Below are positions 1 to 10,218 of a DNA stretch of 57,082 bases, one piece after another (position 1 is the first letter of the stretch; each line of letters begins with the position of its first letter). The position numbers were made by a program, and so were the translations under genes. Source of the stretch: Clostridia bacterium (GTDB lineage: Bacteria > Bacillota > Clostridia > Christensenellales > QALW01); assembly GCA_017516345.1 (NCBI GenBank), contig JAFXDC010000029.1, forward strand, positions 1 to 57,082, read 5' to 3'. Under the pieces are notes generated by a model. That model was not told where the DNA came from, searched no databases, and was given only the letters and a program-made list of their open reading frames with translations.

Positions 1-1352
1 ACGAGATGGGCGATATTACAACCAAACGCATCATAATAGAGATAATGGGCAAATACAGCAATATTATACTTGCAAATTCCGAGGGTATGATAATTGATGC
101 CATAAGACGAGTGGGAAACGACGTATCAAGAGTTCGTCAGGTCATGCCGCACGATATATATACCCTCCCCCCTTCACAGGATAAATACGATCTTACAAGG
201 GATAATCTTGCCAAATACCTGCTTTCCAACCCATTTCCGACAGCGGAAAACCTATGCACAAATTTCATAGGAATAAGTAAGCTTTCCGCGCAGGAAATGC
301 TGTCCCGCGGTACGGATTCGGCAAAAGAATTTATCGATAAGATATACTCCGAAAGCTACACTCCCAACGCCGTTGTTAATGACGGAGAGATGGTTGACTT
401 TTTACCCTTTAAGTACAGCATCATTGCCGCAGAGCATCGCCCCTACTCCTCCTTTTCCGAATTGCTTGAGGATTTCTGCGGTGAAAAGGATCGCTTATCA
501 CGAATAAGAGCACGCTCAAAGGAGCTTCGAGATATGGTGTCAAATAACATATCCCGCGCTCAAAAAAAGCAAGGCATATATCTGCAAAAGCAAAAGGAAT
601 GCGACAAGATGGAGCAATACCGTATATACGGCGAGCTTATAACGGCAAACCTCTACCGTATACCTCGTGGGAGCAAGTCCGCAACCGTAAACAATTATTA
701 CTCACCCGACAATGCGGAACTCACCATCCCGCTTGATAACACCATCTCTCCTCAAGCAAATGCTCAAAAATACTTTAAGCTCTACGGAAAACTGAAGACC
801 GCGTTAAGAATGCTGGATGAACAGATATCAGCAAACGATATAGAGTTAAAATATTTTGAAAGCCTGATGGTAAATCTGGACAACTGCAGTGACCTATCCC
901 AGCTCGAGGAGATACGACAAGAGCTTATACAACAGGGCTATATCAAAAAACCTAAAAAGACAGTAAAGCTACAGCCGTCAAAGCCCCTATTATTCATCGC
1001 CCCCGACGGCACAGAAATCTACGTAGGCAGAAACAATATACAGAATGACGAGCTTACGTTGCGTCTTGCATCAAAGGATGACGTATGGCTTCATATCAAG
1101 GACGCCGCAGGCTCGCACGTCATAATAAGAAGCAATCATCCCAGTAACGAAACGGTTGAAATTGCCGCAATACTGGCTGCTTATTATTCTAAAGCAAAGC
1201 AATCTTCAAAGGCCGCAGTAGATTCAACCAAAGTACGTTTTGTGAAAAAGCCTCGAGGAGCCAAGCCCGGAATGGTAACGTACGATAACTATACCACCTA
1301 TTATGTAACCCCCTCAGAAGCTATTGCAAAAAGGTACGCTAAGAACCAATAA
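1..1352 (+). CDS. rqcH: Ribosome quality-control protein RqcH (NFACT family), 5'-truncated by the window
   Basis: RqcH binds split 50S subunits carrying stalled peptidyl-tRNA and recruits tRNA-Ala to add C-terminal alanine tails. The frame is open from base 1, so the true start lies outside the window. The first in-frame Met (base 6) sits in the middle of the N-terminal NFACT-N domain, just before the family-typical stretch EIMGKYSNIIL. A charged coiled-coil stretch follows (residues about 160-320). The C-terminal NFACT-R (DUF814) domain starts near PLLFIAPDGTEIYVGRNN and includes DDVWLHIKDAAGSHVII. The Asp-Arg pair of the N-terminal domain is not visible because of the truncation. It is convergent with ftsZ, with a shared terminator between them. 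The family call is firm; the alanine-tailing role is known for the family, not shown here. Confidence 0.9.
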   Translation, partial: EMGDITTKRIIIEIMGKYSNIILANSEGMIIDAIRRVGNDVSRVRQVMPHDIYTLPPSQDKYDLTRDNLAKYLLSNPFPTAENLCTNFIGISKLSAQEMLSRGTDSAKEFIDKIYSESYTPNAVVNDGEMVDFLPFKYSIIAAEHRPYSSFSELLEDFCGEKDRLSRIRARSKELRDMVSNNISRAQKKQGIYLQKQKECDKMEQYRIYGELITANLYRIPRGSKSATVNNYYSPDNAELTIPLDNTISPQANAQKYFKLYGKLKTALRMLDEQISANDIELKYFESLMVNLDNCSDLSQLEEIRQELIQQGYIKKPKKTVKLQPSKPLLFIAPDGTEIYVGRNNIQNDELTLRLASKDDVWLHIKDAAGSHVIIRSNHPSNETVEIAAILAAYYSKAKQSSKAAVDSTKVRFVKKPRGAKPGMVTYDNYTTYYVTPSEAIAKRYAKNQ

Positions 1353-1400
1353 TAAACAAAAGCCCCCACAAGTTTTAACGCATTATATTCACCCGGCGAA

Positions 1401-1433
1401 AATGACCCGACAGATAATATCTGTCGGGTCATT
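1401..1433. terminator. Bidirectional terminator between rqcH and ftsZ
   Basis: A perfect 15-bp inverted repeat (AATGACCCGACAGAT and its complement) with a 3-base loop lies between two convergent genes. It is followed by an AT-rich tract on both sides, although neither T-run is pure. Confidence 0.75.
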
Positions 1434-1449
1434 ATATTTATGATCTATA

Positions 1450-2844
1450 TTACTTATTTCTGCTCTGACGACGGGAAATTGCAGGCATATCAAAATCTAT
1501 ATCATCTTCCTGCTCGTCATTGTTATGCCTTCCGAAGGAGAAGAAGCCGGAACGTCCGGTACGCTCGCGAGGTCTTTCCTCATACTGATAATCGTCCTCT
1601 TCAACGATTGCCTGACGGCGCTCTCTGCGAGTTACTGCAGGCTCATCATAACGGTCAAAATCTCTGTCGTCCCTGTCATAAGTAGGAGCGGGCTGACGCT
1701 GTACTCTGTTATAGTGCGGCTGTTGGAAGGAATCGTCTACGAAGCCGTTGTCAAAATCGTCCTGCTTGGGCTGAGAATACTGGCGAGGCTGAGGCTGCTC
1801 GGAAACAAAGCTTGTCATCTCAAGTCCGTCATCCTCTGCTACGTTCTTTTTTTCGGGAGCGGCAGGTCTCTTGGGCTGATATGAAGGCTGATTATTTCTC
1901 TCAAATCCGGTAGCTATGATGGTAATGCGGATCTCGTCATCAAGGCTTTCATCAATACCTGCACCCATAATAATATTACATTCGGGATCAACAGCCTCAT
2001 GAATAAGGTATGCGGCCTCATTGACCTCGGTAAGAGACAGGCTTGCACCGCCCGTAACGTTGAAGATCACGCCGCGAGCGCCCTCAATAGTGGTTTCAAG
2101 AAGCGGAGATGCAATTGCCTTCTTGGCGGCGTCTACCGCTCTGTTTTCACCTGTTCCACTACCGATACCCATATGAGCTACGCCCTTATCCTTCATAATG
2201 GTCTTAACGTCGGCGAAGTCAAGGTTAATGAGAGCCTGCTTGGTTATAAGATCCGAAATTCCCGAAACGCCCTGACGAAGCACGTCATCAGCCTGACGGA
2301 AGGCCTCAATAATAGATGTGCCCTTACCCACTACCTGAAGGAGCTTGTCGTTAGGAATGATTATAAGGCTATCAACCTTGTTCTTAAGGTCAGCGATACC
2401 CTTTTCGGCATTATTTGCACGGATCTTACCCTCAAACATAAAAGGTCTTGTAACAACACCAACAGTAAGAATGCCCATTTCCTTTGCGATCTCGGCTACG
2501 CAAGGTGCTGCACCGGTACCTGTTCCGCCACCCATACCCGCGGTTACGAATACCATATCAGCGCCCTTAAGATGCTCTGCGATATCCTCGCGGCTCTCCT
2601 CTGCGGCTTTTTTACCGATCTCAGGGTTTGCACCAGCGCCAAGTCCCTTCGTGAGCTTTGAGCCGATCTGTATCTTTTTATTCGCCTTGGACACCTTAAG
2701 TGCCTGACTATCACAGTTAACAGAAATATACTCCACACCCTTAAGTCCGGACGTGATCATTCTGTCCACTGCATTATTGCCTGCTCCACCGACACCAACT
2801 ACTCGTATCTGAGCAAAATCGCCTGCATCAAAATTAAATTCCAT
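1450..2844 (-). CDS. ftsZ: Cell division protein FtsZ
   Basis: FtsZ is the tubulin-like GTPase that forms the cytokinetic ring. The 464-residue protein has the GTP-binding signature GGGTGTG at residues 105-111 and a normal globular core to about residue 320. A long Pro/Gln/Arg/Asp-rich linker follows. The C-terminal peptide [12 protein letters not shown] is the docking segment for FtsA and other partners. The start ATG has an AGGAGG-type ribosome site 7 bases upstream. It is the last gene of the division operon, 18 bp after ftsA, and ends at the shared terminator. The linker, about 125 residues, is long compared with Bacillus FtsZ. Confidence 0.98.
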   Translation of the reverse strand: MEFNFDAGDFAQIRVVGVGGAGNNAVDRMITSGLKGVEYISVNCDSQALKVSKANKKIQIGSKLTKGLGAGANPEIGKKAAEESREDIAEHLKGADMVFVTAGMGGGTGTGAAPCVAEIAKEMGILTVGVVTRPFMFEGKIRANNAEKGIADLKNKVDSLIIIPNDKLLQVVGKGTSIIEAFRQADDVLRQGVSGISDLITKQALINLDFADVKTIMKDKGVAHMGIGSGTGENRAVDAAKKAIASPLLETTIEGARGVIFNVTGGASLSLTEVNEAAYLIHEAVDPECNIIMGAGIDESLDDEIRITIIATGFERNNQPSYQPKRPAAPEKKNVAEDDGLEMTSFVSEQPQPRQYSQPKQDDFDNGFVDDSFQQPHYNRVQRQPAPTYDRDDRDFDRYDEPAVTRRERRQAIVEEDDYQYEERPRERTGRSGFFSFGRHNNDEQEDDIDFDMPAISRRQSRNK

Positions 2845-2862
2845 AACAGTCCTCCTGTAAAA

Positions 2863-4032
2863 TCATTTCTTAAATATTTGCTTAATCTGTTCCCAAACAG
2901 ATATATTCTCTTCTTCATACTTGTCCATGGTAAGCTCGGTCACGCCAAGCACCGCCGTGTAACAAGAGTTATTCAGCTTTGTACTGCGAGGCTGGACAAC
3001 GCTTACGTTTCTCCCCAATGCCTTTTGGGTAAACTCGCGTATGCCGCGCATTTCCGCCGTACCACCGCTAAGAAATACTTCAATGTATTCAGGTAAAATA
3101 CAACCCGAACGGATAAGCTCCTTCTTGATTATATCACAAATTTCAAAAACGCGCGCATTAATTATTTCCTGAACCTGAAGCATAGGAAAGCGATACAACT
3201 GATAGGTTTCCTTTGCCATTATTTCATACCAGTCATCACGTCCGACAGACAGTCCGTAAATAGCTCGCTTTTTAAGCTGTTCAGCTATATCATCGGGTAT
3301 CCTTAAGGTGAGTGCAAGATCCTTTGTTATATGCAAGCCACCCAAGGGAATGGTGGAGTGAAACAAAATACCGTCACTTTTAAAAATTGTAACAGAAGTC
3401 ATTCTATGACCTATATCGACAAGAATTGCTGTTTTATCCCTGACTTCGTTTGGAATAAACGATACTCCTTGAGCAAGCACAGAAGAAATAAAACTATCCA
3501 CCTCATAACCGCAACGTTGAAGGTGATTTGCAATAGACTCTGTAAAGGAGCGACTTACCAAAATGTATGATACCAACGCCCCCAGCTGATCGCCGATAAG
3601 GTTTACGGGATCCATGGTTCTTCTAGTGTTATTTACCGTGAAGTATACAGGACATCTGTGTGCTACATAAAAATTTCTGTAAGCTGTAAAGCCCTCACCG
3701 CGCTTAAACATAAGCAAGATATCATCTCGGGTTATTTTTCTCGGTCTCCCCAAATTAAGGCCAACCTTTCTGCAAACAACCTCGGTGAAATCTGCAGGAA
3801 CTCCTACGTTGACTTTTCTAACACGAAATCCGGCCTGCTTCTCTGCTTCATGCAGAGCCGAAGAAATTATGTATTTTATTTCCTTAGGCTCCACCCAACC
3901 CTTACGGGTATATCCGGAATATTCTATTGTAGCGGCCCCAAGAAGAGTAAAGCCCTCGTAAACGCCGCTTTCGGCTATTGTACATACCACCTTAGAGGTG
4001 CCGATTTCAATAGCCGCAGAAACTTGCCGCAT
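2863..4032 (-). CDS. ftsA: Cell division protein FtsA, actin-like membrane tether
   Basis: FtsA is an actin-fold ATPase that anchors FtsZ filaments to the membrane. The 389-residue protein begins with the phosphate-1 motif AAIEIGTSKV. It then has the SHS2 1C-type subdomain (about residues 80-165), the second phosphate motif ILVDIGHRMTSV and the adenosine motif EVFLSGGTAEMRGI. It ends with an amphipathic helix, SVWEQIKQIFKK, expected to insert in the membrane. A GGAGG site precedes the ATG. It lies directly upstream of ftsZ, the classical pair. A 149-bp AT-rich gap separates it from ftsQ and may hold a local promoter (TATAAT-like element at 4077-4082 on the minus strand, no clear -35). Confidence 0.95.
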   Translation of the reverse strand: MRQVSAAIEIGTSKVVCTIAESGVYEGFTLLGAATIEYSGYTRKGWVEPKEIKYIISSALHEAEKQAGFRVRKVNVGVPADFTEVVCRKVGLNLGRPRKITRDDILLMFKRGEGFTAYRNFYVAHRCPVYFTVNNTRRTMDPVNLIGDQLGALVSYILVSRSFTESIANHLQRCGYEVDSFISSVLAQGVSFIPNEVRDKTAILVDIGHRMTSVTIFKSDGILFHSTIPLGGLHITKDLALTLRIPDDIAEQLKKRAIYGLSVGRDDWYEIMAKETYQLYRFPMLQVQEIINARVFEICDIIKKELIRSGCILPEYIEVFLSGGTAEMRGIREFTQKALGRNVSVVQPRSTKLNNSCYTAVLGVTELTMDKYEEENISVWEQIKQIFKK

Positions 4033-4181
4033 ATTTCAGCAACCTCCAGACCGTTTTTACACCAAATCTTATAACTATTATAACAAATAGTTTCAAATAA
4101 TAAAAGTATTTTTTGTTAAGATATTCGATTTTTCGCAATTATTTTGCAATTTTTTTGCAATATTTTTAAATTTTATGGATT

Positions 4182-4994
4182 TTATACGTTCACGAGCTGA
4201 TTTTGTGCGCCCTCGTCATCAAATTTCCTAAAGATTATGTTACCTACAACCGATATATCTAACACGCCCGTAGTGTGCCCTTGAGATATAACAGAATCCA
4301 TTGCGGCACTGAGACAGGATATTTTTCCCTGTAATTGTGTAGGTAACCCCACTATTATTTTAAAGTCACCCAACCACATGACAATGTTAGATTCCTCGGT
4401 CATATCTATAACGTTTATCTTATGCATAAAATCATATATTCTCAGATTATATGTAAGCTGCTCAAAATCCTGAAACTGCGTCACGTTTACGGGTTCTATC
4501 TTTGTGCCTCTGACTATAGGATTGACCGCTATCCCTTGTACCAAAATCAGTGCAGGATCTTTATTTCTGGCATCCGACATTACAACGCCGTTTTCCGCCA
4601 CGTCGTAATACTGTCCGTTATATATAAACTGAAAAACAGGCTCTCGTTCCTTAACGACTATTTCAACTTTATTTGGAAGTTCTCGAACAATATTGACAAC
4701 CTCGAGGTACGGATTGTCATCCTCTATGCACTGCTTTATAGCATCCTCATCTATCTTGAAAATATTAATGCCAAACAGGTTGTCCTTTGCAGCATAGGTT
4801 ATATCCTCAAAATGATATCTCTCGTCTCCGGATATTCTCACCGATCCCTCTACTACATTAAAATAAGATGAGTTAATAAATACGGCAAGAGCAATTATTA
4901 ATATCAACACCAAAAAGGCGACTAAACGCCCTCTGTGTTTGATTCTATATCTACCGCTTTTTAGCGATGTATCAATATATCTGTCCCTTGCCAA
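4182..4994 (-). CDS. ftsQ: Division protein FtsQ/DivIB
   Basis: FtsQ/DivIB is a single-pass membrane protein that joins FtsL and FtsB/DivIC in the septal complex controlling FtsW-FtsI. The 270-residue protein has a short basic cytoplasmic tail (residues 1-24), one membrane segment (LVAFLVLILIIALAVFI, about 25-41), a POTRA domain (VEGSVRISGDERYHF onward, to about 118) and a beta domain. Translation appears to start at TTG (4992-4994), preceded by GGAGGAAGAG; no ATG is better placed. It lies 48 bp after ftsW in the same operon. The DivIB/FtsQ identity rests on topology, POTRA features and position rather than catalytic residues. Confidence 0.88.
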   Translation of the reverse strand: MARDRYIDTSLKSGRYRIKHRGRLVAFLVLILIIALAVFINSSYFNVVEGSVRISGDERYHFEDITYAAKDNLFGINIFKIDEDAIKQCIEDDNPYLEVVNIVRELPNKVEIVVKEREPVFQFIYNGQYYDVAENGVVMSDARNKDPALILVQGIAVNPIVRGTKIEPVNVTQFQDFEQLTYNLRIYDFMHKINVIDMTEESNIVMWLGDFKIIVGLPTQLQGKISCLSAAMDSVISQGHTTGVLDISVVGNIIFRKFDDEGAQNQLVNV

Positions 4995-5042
4995 CTCTTC
5001 CTCCGTACTTTTGATTCAGTCATTAAAGACAACAATCATTTG

Positions 5043-6356
5043 TTATTTTACAGCCTTTACGGTTCTTTTATTTTTAGAGTCCTCGCTTCGCCTTGTTTTT
5101 GACGTGCCTTTTGTTCTTGTTCTGTAACGATCCTGTTTTCTTTTAGGTTCATGCTCATAAGACTGTTCGTCACCGCGTGAGTTATTATCGTTATCATCAT
5201 GTTCTTGCTCCGGCGTCTTTCTTCGTCGCGAATACCTGCTTATATTCAGCAACAGCATTGCACCTCCTGAAAAGCACAGTAACGAAGATGTTCCTCTGCT
5301 AATAAACGGAAGAGTAACTCCCGTGGAAGGTATGGTATTTGTAACCACCGCGATGTTTACTATTGCTTGCAACGCTACGATTACAGTAATTCCGGTAGCC
5401 AAAAAGCATCCGAATGCATCAGGCGCCTTAAGGGCAACTTTTATCGCAAAGAAGATAAATGCCATATATAGTATTATTACTATAAGAGCACCTACAAAGC
5501 CAAATTCCTCAGCTATTATTGCAAAGATGTAATCTGTATCCTTCATGGGAAGGTATGATATTTTCTGCTTGCTGTTTCCCAATCCCACACCAAACAATCC
5601 GCCATTGCCAAGGGCATAAAGAGATTGAACGATCTGGTATGAGCTTTCTGACGGATCTATCCAAGGATCCAGCCATGCCTGAAGTCTTCCTGCACGCCAG
5701 TTTGTAAAAAATATCATATATATTCCAAAGCCTGCCGCGGCGATACCGCCTGCAGCCGCCCATCCAAGATGCATTCCGGAAATGAATGCCATAATGATCG
5801 CGGGAGCAAGAATGCAAATAAGTGTTGTGGATAAGTTAGGTTCAAGAACGATCAGAACGGCAAAAAACAAACTGGGCACAAAATAGCATATCCATGTTTT
5901 TACGTTGCTGTACCAATATCTATTGTGGGATGCATAAAACGCCATATATATCACGGCAACGAATTTTGCTATTTCGGATGGTTGAATGGTAAAGCCCCCT
6001 ATTTCTATCCATCTGTGCGCTTCATTTCTCGCATCAAAAAAGAATACCAAAATGAGCAAAACGGCAGTTATAACAACCGCAGCATATACGATTTTTTTAT
6101 TGTTAAGCCATCTGTAATCAAAATATTTATTAAAAACACAGATAAACAGTATGCAAATAACCGCAATTATTGTGTGCTGTACAGCATTTTTATATCCTTC
6201 GTATCCGCTAAGAACAGTGCTTACGTAGGTGCTGGAAAATACCATTACCACACCTATCAATATCAAAGTGACAGTAATAAGCAGAAGCGGAAAGCTTAAT
6301 CCGCCTTTAATGACGTCGTTACGTTTATTCTTTTGTGCTTCCGCTCTGCGAGTCAT
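5043..6356 (-). CDS. ftsW: SEDS peptidoglycan glycosyltransferase FtsW
   Basis: FtsW polymerises lipid II at the septum with its partner class B PBP. The 437-residue protein has about ten membrane segments. It shows SEDS hallmarks: EAHRWIEIGGFTIQPSE in the first half, then NGGLFGVGLGNSKQK, and the periplasmic loop LPMKDTDYIFAIIAEEFG, with KDTD in place of the usual HTD. A highly charged tail (about residues 375-437: RRRKTPEQEH and many Arg, Lys and Asp) follows the last helix. The ATG overlaps the murD stop by one base (TGATG), suggesting coupled translation. Its position between murD and ftsQ supports FtsW over RodA or SpoVE. Confidence 0.93.
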   Translation of the reverse strand: MTRRAEAQKNKRNDVIKGGLSFPLLLITVTLILIGVVMVFSSTYVSTVLSGYEGYKNAVQHTIIAVICILFICVFNKYFDYRWLNNKKIVYAAVVITAVLLILVFFFDARNEAHRWIEIGGFTIQPSEIAKFVAVIYMAFYASHNRYWYSNVKTWICYFVPSLFFAVLIVLEPNLSTTLICILAPAIIMAFISGMHLGWAAAGGIAAAGFGIYMIFFTNWRAGRLQAWLDPWIDPSESSYQIVQSLYALGNGGLFGVGLGNSKQKISYLPMKDTDYIFAIIAEEFGFVGALIVIILYMAFIFFAIKVALKAPDAFGCFLATGITVIVALQAIVNIAVVTNTIPSTGVTLPFISRGTSSLLCFSGGAMLLLNISRYSRRRKTPEQEHDDNDNNSRGDEQSYEHEPKRKQDRYRTRTKGTSKTRRSEDSKNKRTVKAVK

Positions 6357-7714
6357 CAGGTTTGCTCCTTGATACTTTTTACAATTTGCTTAAATACTCT
6401 GCCACGATGCTCAAAATCCTCAAACATTCCCCAGCTTGCACACGCAGGAGAAAGTAATACGTTCCAACCATCATAGGCATTTTCATATGCACATTTTACT
6501 GCATCCTCAAACGTATCGACAACGCTGTATGCAGTTACCCCGTTATCATTAAGAGCCTGCACTATCTTTTCCTTCGTCTGCCCCAAAACCACGGTATATC
6601 TAATATTGTCGGTATAAAACTTAATAAGCTCGTCAAAGCTGCCGCCCTTATCATAGCCGCCAAGTATCAAAACCGTGGGAGCAGTCATGGTCAATATCGC
6701 TTTTTCTGTTGAGTCGGGATTGGTCCCCTTTGAATCGTTAATAAAGGTTACACCGTTTACTGTATCCACAGTCTCTATTCTGTGCTCTACCCCCTTAAAG
6801 TTCATTAAGGTGTAGGCGCAGCTCTTTGCGCTTATTCCCATAAGCATACCCATAGCAACTGCCGCCATGGCGTTTTCAAGGTTATGCAGCCCCTTGATAT
6901 ACACCTGGGACGCATTACATATTATACTCTTTGTTGCTCCGTATGAGAATACTATATTGTTGTCTTGGTCAAGATATACGCCTTCATCAAGCCTTATCTT
7001 TCTTGAAAAATAAACCACCCTGCTCTTCAAGCCTGCGCCCAAGCTGCGCACTGTTTCATCGTCATAATTAAGCACCGCATAATCATCACTGCTCTGATTT
7101 TCAAATATGCGCTTTTTGGTGTCGATATAACCTTGCATGCTGCCGTGTCTGTCAAGATGGTCGGGGGTTATATTAAGAAGTGCCGCAACGTGAGCATTGA
7201 AGGAAATAATACACTGAAGCTGATAACTGCTGATCTCGGTCACCATTACGTGTTCTTTTGTAGCCTTAAGAGATCTTGCAATGTACGGTAAGCCTATATT
7301 ACCAACGACGAAATTTTCACGCTTTGCATCTGAAAACATTTGTCCTACGAGCGACGTTGTGGTGGTCTTTCCGTTCGTGCCGGTAATAGCAACGGTTTGA
7401 CCCTTGCACAGACGGTATCCCAGCTCTATTTCTGTATATACCGGAATACCAAGCTCCTTCGCCTTTATAAGAGACGGGATCGTAGGAGGCACGCTTGGGC
7501 TGATAACTATAAAATCAGCATCCTCTATAAGGTTATCAGGCTTACATCCCAAAGCAAAGCGACACTTACCCTCCAGCCTTTCAACGCCCTCAAGCTTTTC
7601 AAGAGGCTTGGAATCGTTAATTGTTACGTTGTAACCCAGTTCAATAAGCACATCAGCCGCAGCAATACCACTGCGAGCCATGCCTATTATTAAAGCATTT
7701 TTATTCTCTTGCAT
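6356..7714 (-). CDS. murD: UDP-N-acetylmuramoylalanine--D-glutamate ligase MurD
   Basis: MurD adds D-glutamate to UDP-MurNAc-L-Ala using ATP in the cytoplasm. The 452-residue protein has an N-terminal Rossmann segment (NALIIGMARSGIAAADVL), the Mur ligase P-loop TGTNGKTTTTSLVG, the motif NITPDHLDRHGSMQGY, and C-terminal GGYDKGG and LLSPACASWGMFEDFEHRG. The chosen start is the ATG at 7714 (MQENKNALIIG). A GTG 9 bases upstream in frame is possible, but the ribosome site is weak for both. It sits between mraY and ftsW in the operon. Confidence 0.96.
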   Translation of the reverse strand: MQENKNALIIGMARSGIAAADVLIELGYNVTINDSKPLEKLEGVERLEGKCRFALGCKPDNLIEDADFIVISPSVPPTIPSLIKAKELGIPVYTEIELGYRLCKGQTVAITGTNGKTTTTSLVGQMFSDAKRENFVVGNIGLPYIARSLKATKEHVMVTEISSYQLQCIISFNAHVAALLNITPDHLDRHGSMQGYIDTKKRIFENQSSDDYAVLNYDDETVRSLGAGLKSRVVYFSRKIRLDEGVYLDQDNNIVFSYGATKSIICNASQVYIKGLHNLENAMAAVAMGMLMGISAKSCAYTLMNFKGVEHRIETVDTVNGVTFINDSKGTNPDSTEKAILTMTAPTVLILGGYDKGGSFDELIKFYTDNIRYTVVLGQTKEKIVQALNDNGVTAYSVVDTFEDAVKCAYENAYDGWNVLLSPACASWGMFEDFEHRGRVFKQIVKSIKEQT

Positions 7715-7733
7715 ATAATACACCCGAATTCAG

Positions 7734-8726
7734 TTAGATTTTCACCATAAGCATGGTTATAAGGCACAGCACTACGGTTACGATAACGTACATAGCCGTT
7801 ACCTTGGTTTCATGATTTCCCTTTAATTCAAAATGGTGATGAAGGGGCGCCATTTTAAATATTCTCTTTTTTCTCAGCTTATATGATCCGACCTGCAGAA
7901 TTACCGAAACGCATGATGCAACAAGAACTCCTCCGGCGATCGGTATAAGAAGCATCATCCTTGAAAACATCACCATTGCACTTATCGCACCGCCGATCAT
8001 AAGTGAGCCGGTATCCCCCATGAAGATCCTTGCAGGATAAATGTTGAATCTGAGGAAGGCCAATACTCCACCCAGCATGACCGCTCCAAACTTCGCAAGA
8101 TCATTAAGCTGAGCCGCATATTCCGTGTCTGCCGCATTACTCATGGCTATTATAAGCACGGTAAAGGTAAGAATTATAACCGAGCTGACAGAGGAAGCCA
8201 GGCCGTCAAGTCCATCGGTAAGGTTAACTGCATTTACTATGGCAATAACCACAAACACCGCAACGGGAATGTAGAAAAGACCAAGATCCCATTTTGCGTC
8301 CGTGAAGGGCAAGATGATTTCCGTGCCTATATACGGATTATTATAGGCATACACCGCCAATAAAATCGCTATACCGAACTGACCGATTATCTTCTGATAT
8401 GCACGCAGACCAAGCGAGCGTTTCTTAACGATCTTAATAAAATCATCAAGAAAGCCTACAAGTCCATATGCGCCCGCCGATAAAGCGGCAATAAGTGCCA
8501 TATCCTTAAGTCCAAAAATTATAGCCGCTACACAAACAGAGGCAAATATAATGATTCCGCCTATAGTAGGTGTGTTTTGCTTGGCAAGATGAGATTGAGG
8601 CCCGTCATCTCTGACCTGCTGACCGAATTTCAAGCGCTTCATAAGCTTTATAAAAAACGGCCCGAGTATAACACCTATAGCAAACGTAACGATTGCCGGG
8701 ATTATATATTGCGCAAATGTTTCCAT
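7734..8726 (-). CDS. mraY: Phospho-N-acetylmuramoyl-pentapeptide transferase MraY
   Basis: MraY transfers phospho-MurNAc-pentapeptide to undecaprenyl phosphate, making lipid I. The 330-residue integral membrane protein has about ten helices. All family signatures are present: RDDGPQSH near the start, VGFLDDFIK (first Asp pair), NAVNLTDGLDGLA, RIFMGDTGS and the C-terminal PLHHHFE loop. It lies between murE and murD. murF, often found between murE and mraY, is absent from this cluster. Confidence 0.97.
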   Translation of the reverse strand: METFAQYIIPAIVTFAIGVILGPFFIKLMKRLKFGQQVRDDGPQSHLAKQNTPTIGGIIIFASVCVAAIIFGLKDMALIAALSAGAYGLVGFLDDFIKIVKKRSLGLRAYQKIIGQFGIAILLAVYAYNNPYIGTEIILPFTDAKWDLGLFYIPVAVFVVIAIVNAVNLTDGLDGLASSVSSVIILTFTVLIIAMSNAADTEYAAQLNDLAKFGAVMLGGVLAFLRFNIYPARIFMGDTGSLMIGGAISAMVMFSRMMLLIPIAGGVLVASCVSVILQVGSYKLRKKRIFKMAPLHHHFELKGNHETKVTAMYVIVTVVLCLITMLMVKI

Positions 8727-8750
8727 AATTCCTCCACTGTATGTAAATAA

Positions 8751-10211
8751 CTATTTCTTTTGTAGAATTTCCGCTACTACCTCTCTGTCGCTAAAGTGAT
8801 GCTTTTGACCCATGATATCCTGATAATCCTCATCACCCTTGCCTGCAATTACAATTATATCATCCTTTTTCGCAAATTGCATTGCATAATTTATGGCATT
8901 ATATCTGTTTTCTATGCAAGTGTAATTGTTGTAATCCGACGGTAAGCCGACTCGAATCTGTTCGATGATCTCATTGGGGTCCTCAAATCTCGGATTGTCA
9001 CTTGTAAGCACGCAGTAATCACTGTATTGTGCGGCTATTTTGCCCATGATCGGCCTCTTTACGCTATCACGGTTGCCGCCGCATCCAAATACCGTTATAA
9101 GCCTTCCTTTTTTGTAATTAACAACAGTCCTTAAAATATTTTCCAGGCCGTCGGGGGTGTGCGCATAATCTATTATTACACTGTATTCCTCGCCGTGCAT
9201 ATACGGTGTCTCAAATCTGCCGGGCGTACCGCTGTAGAGCTCCAAAAGTCTCACAGCTTCGTCCGCCTCATAACCGTAGCACATAAGCGCGCCTATGGCT
9301 CCCAAAGCGTTATAAACGTTAAATTCGCCCGTTATCTTCAGCTTTACACTATATACCTTATCCTTATATACAAGATCAAACGAGCTTGAATCACCGCCAA
9401 GCAGTACGTTTTTAGCCATAAGATCCGCATTTTGCTTAAGTGAATACGTCATCAAATTACGCTCTGTCGCCTCTGCGATCTCTTTACCGAGTCCATCATC
9501 GATATTAACAACAGCATTTTTACTGCGCTGAGGCGTAAATAATCTGCGCTTTGCATTAGCATAGACCTCCATGGTTCCGAAGAACTCAAGATGATCCTGT
9601 GTAAAGTTGGTAAATACACCGGCAGTATAAACGATGTCCTCCACCTTTCTTAAGTGAAGCGCCTGCGCGGTAACCTCCATGACTACGGTATCTATCCCCT
9701 TTTCCACAAGTATCGAAAGAATATACTGTAGCTCTATCGGGTCGGGTGTTGTGCTGGTGGTTATGCGAATATCCAGCTTTTCATCGTTTGCATATATGCC
9801 CGAGGTGCCTATTACGGCTACAGAAACCCCCTTTGCCTGCAATGCCTTTTTTAACATAAAGGTAATGCTCGTTTTGCCGTTAGTGCCTGTAATTCCAAGA
9901 AAATTAAGCCTTTTGGCAGGATTTCCGTAGAAGGCGGCGGCAACAAGAGACATTGCGCTTCTTGTATCCTTTACCTTTATTTGAAGTATATCATCGCGTG
10001 TAAACTCCTCTACAAACACAGCAACCGCACCGTTCTTAATGGCGCCGTCTATATATTTATGGCCATCGGTAACAAGTCCCTTTATTGCAAAGAATACCGA
10101 TCCCTCTCGACACGTCCTATTGTCAAGAGTAAGGTGCGAGACCTCTACGTGATCCACCTCGTCATTTGTTTGATATACCTTGATATTTTTCAACAAATCG
10201 GTCAATAACAT
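8751..10211 (-). CDS. murE: UDP-MurNAc-tripeptide synthetase MurE, predicted meso-diaminopimelate-specific
   Basis: MurE adds the third residue to the stem peptide. The 486-residue protein has the P-loop GITGTNGKTSIT, the carbamylated-Lys region (TNFTQDHLEFFGTMEVYANAKRRLF in outline) and GCGGNRDSVKRP. Its substrate-specificity motif SDNPRFEDP contains DNPR, which in characterised MurE enzymes goes with meso-diaminopimelate rather than L-lysine. It starts at ATG 10211, 7 bp after the PBP stop, inside the division operon. The DAP prediction follows from the motif and is not tested here. Confidence 0.95.
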   Translation of the reverse strand: MLLTDLLKNIKVYQTNDEVDHVEVSHLTLDNRTCREGSVFFAIKGLVTDGHKYIDGAIKNGAVAVFVEEFTRDDILQIKVKDTRSAMSLVAAAFYGNPAKRLNFLGITGTNGKTSITFMLKKALQAKGVSVAVIGTSGIYANDEKLDIRITTSTTPDPIELQYILSILVEKGIDTVVMEVTAQALHLRKVEDIVYTAGVFTNFTQDHLEFFGTMEVYANAKRRLFTPQRSKNAVVNIDDGLGKEIAEATERNLMTYSLKQNADLMAKNVLLGGDSSSFDLVYKDKVYSVKLKITGEFNVYNALGAIGALMCYGYEADEAVRLLELYSGTPGRFETPYMHGEEYSVIIDYAHTPDGLENILRTVVNYKKGRLITVFGCGGNRDSVKRPIMGKIAAQYSDYCVLTSDNPRFEDPNEIIEQIRVGLPSDYNNYTCIENRYNAINYAMQFAKKDDIIVIAGKGDEDYQDIMGQKHHFSDREVVAEILQKK

Positions 10212-10218
10212 AATACAT

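Noticed and set aside
4033..4181. Internal promoter for ftsA-ftsZ
   Set aside because: A TATAAT-like hexamer (4077-4082, minus strand) lacks a -35 element at 16-18 bases, so it is only mentioned under ftsA.
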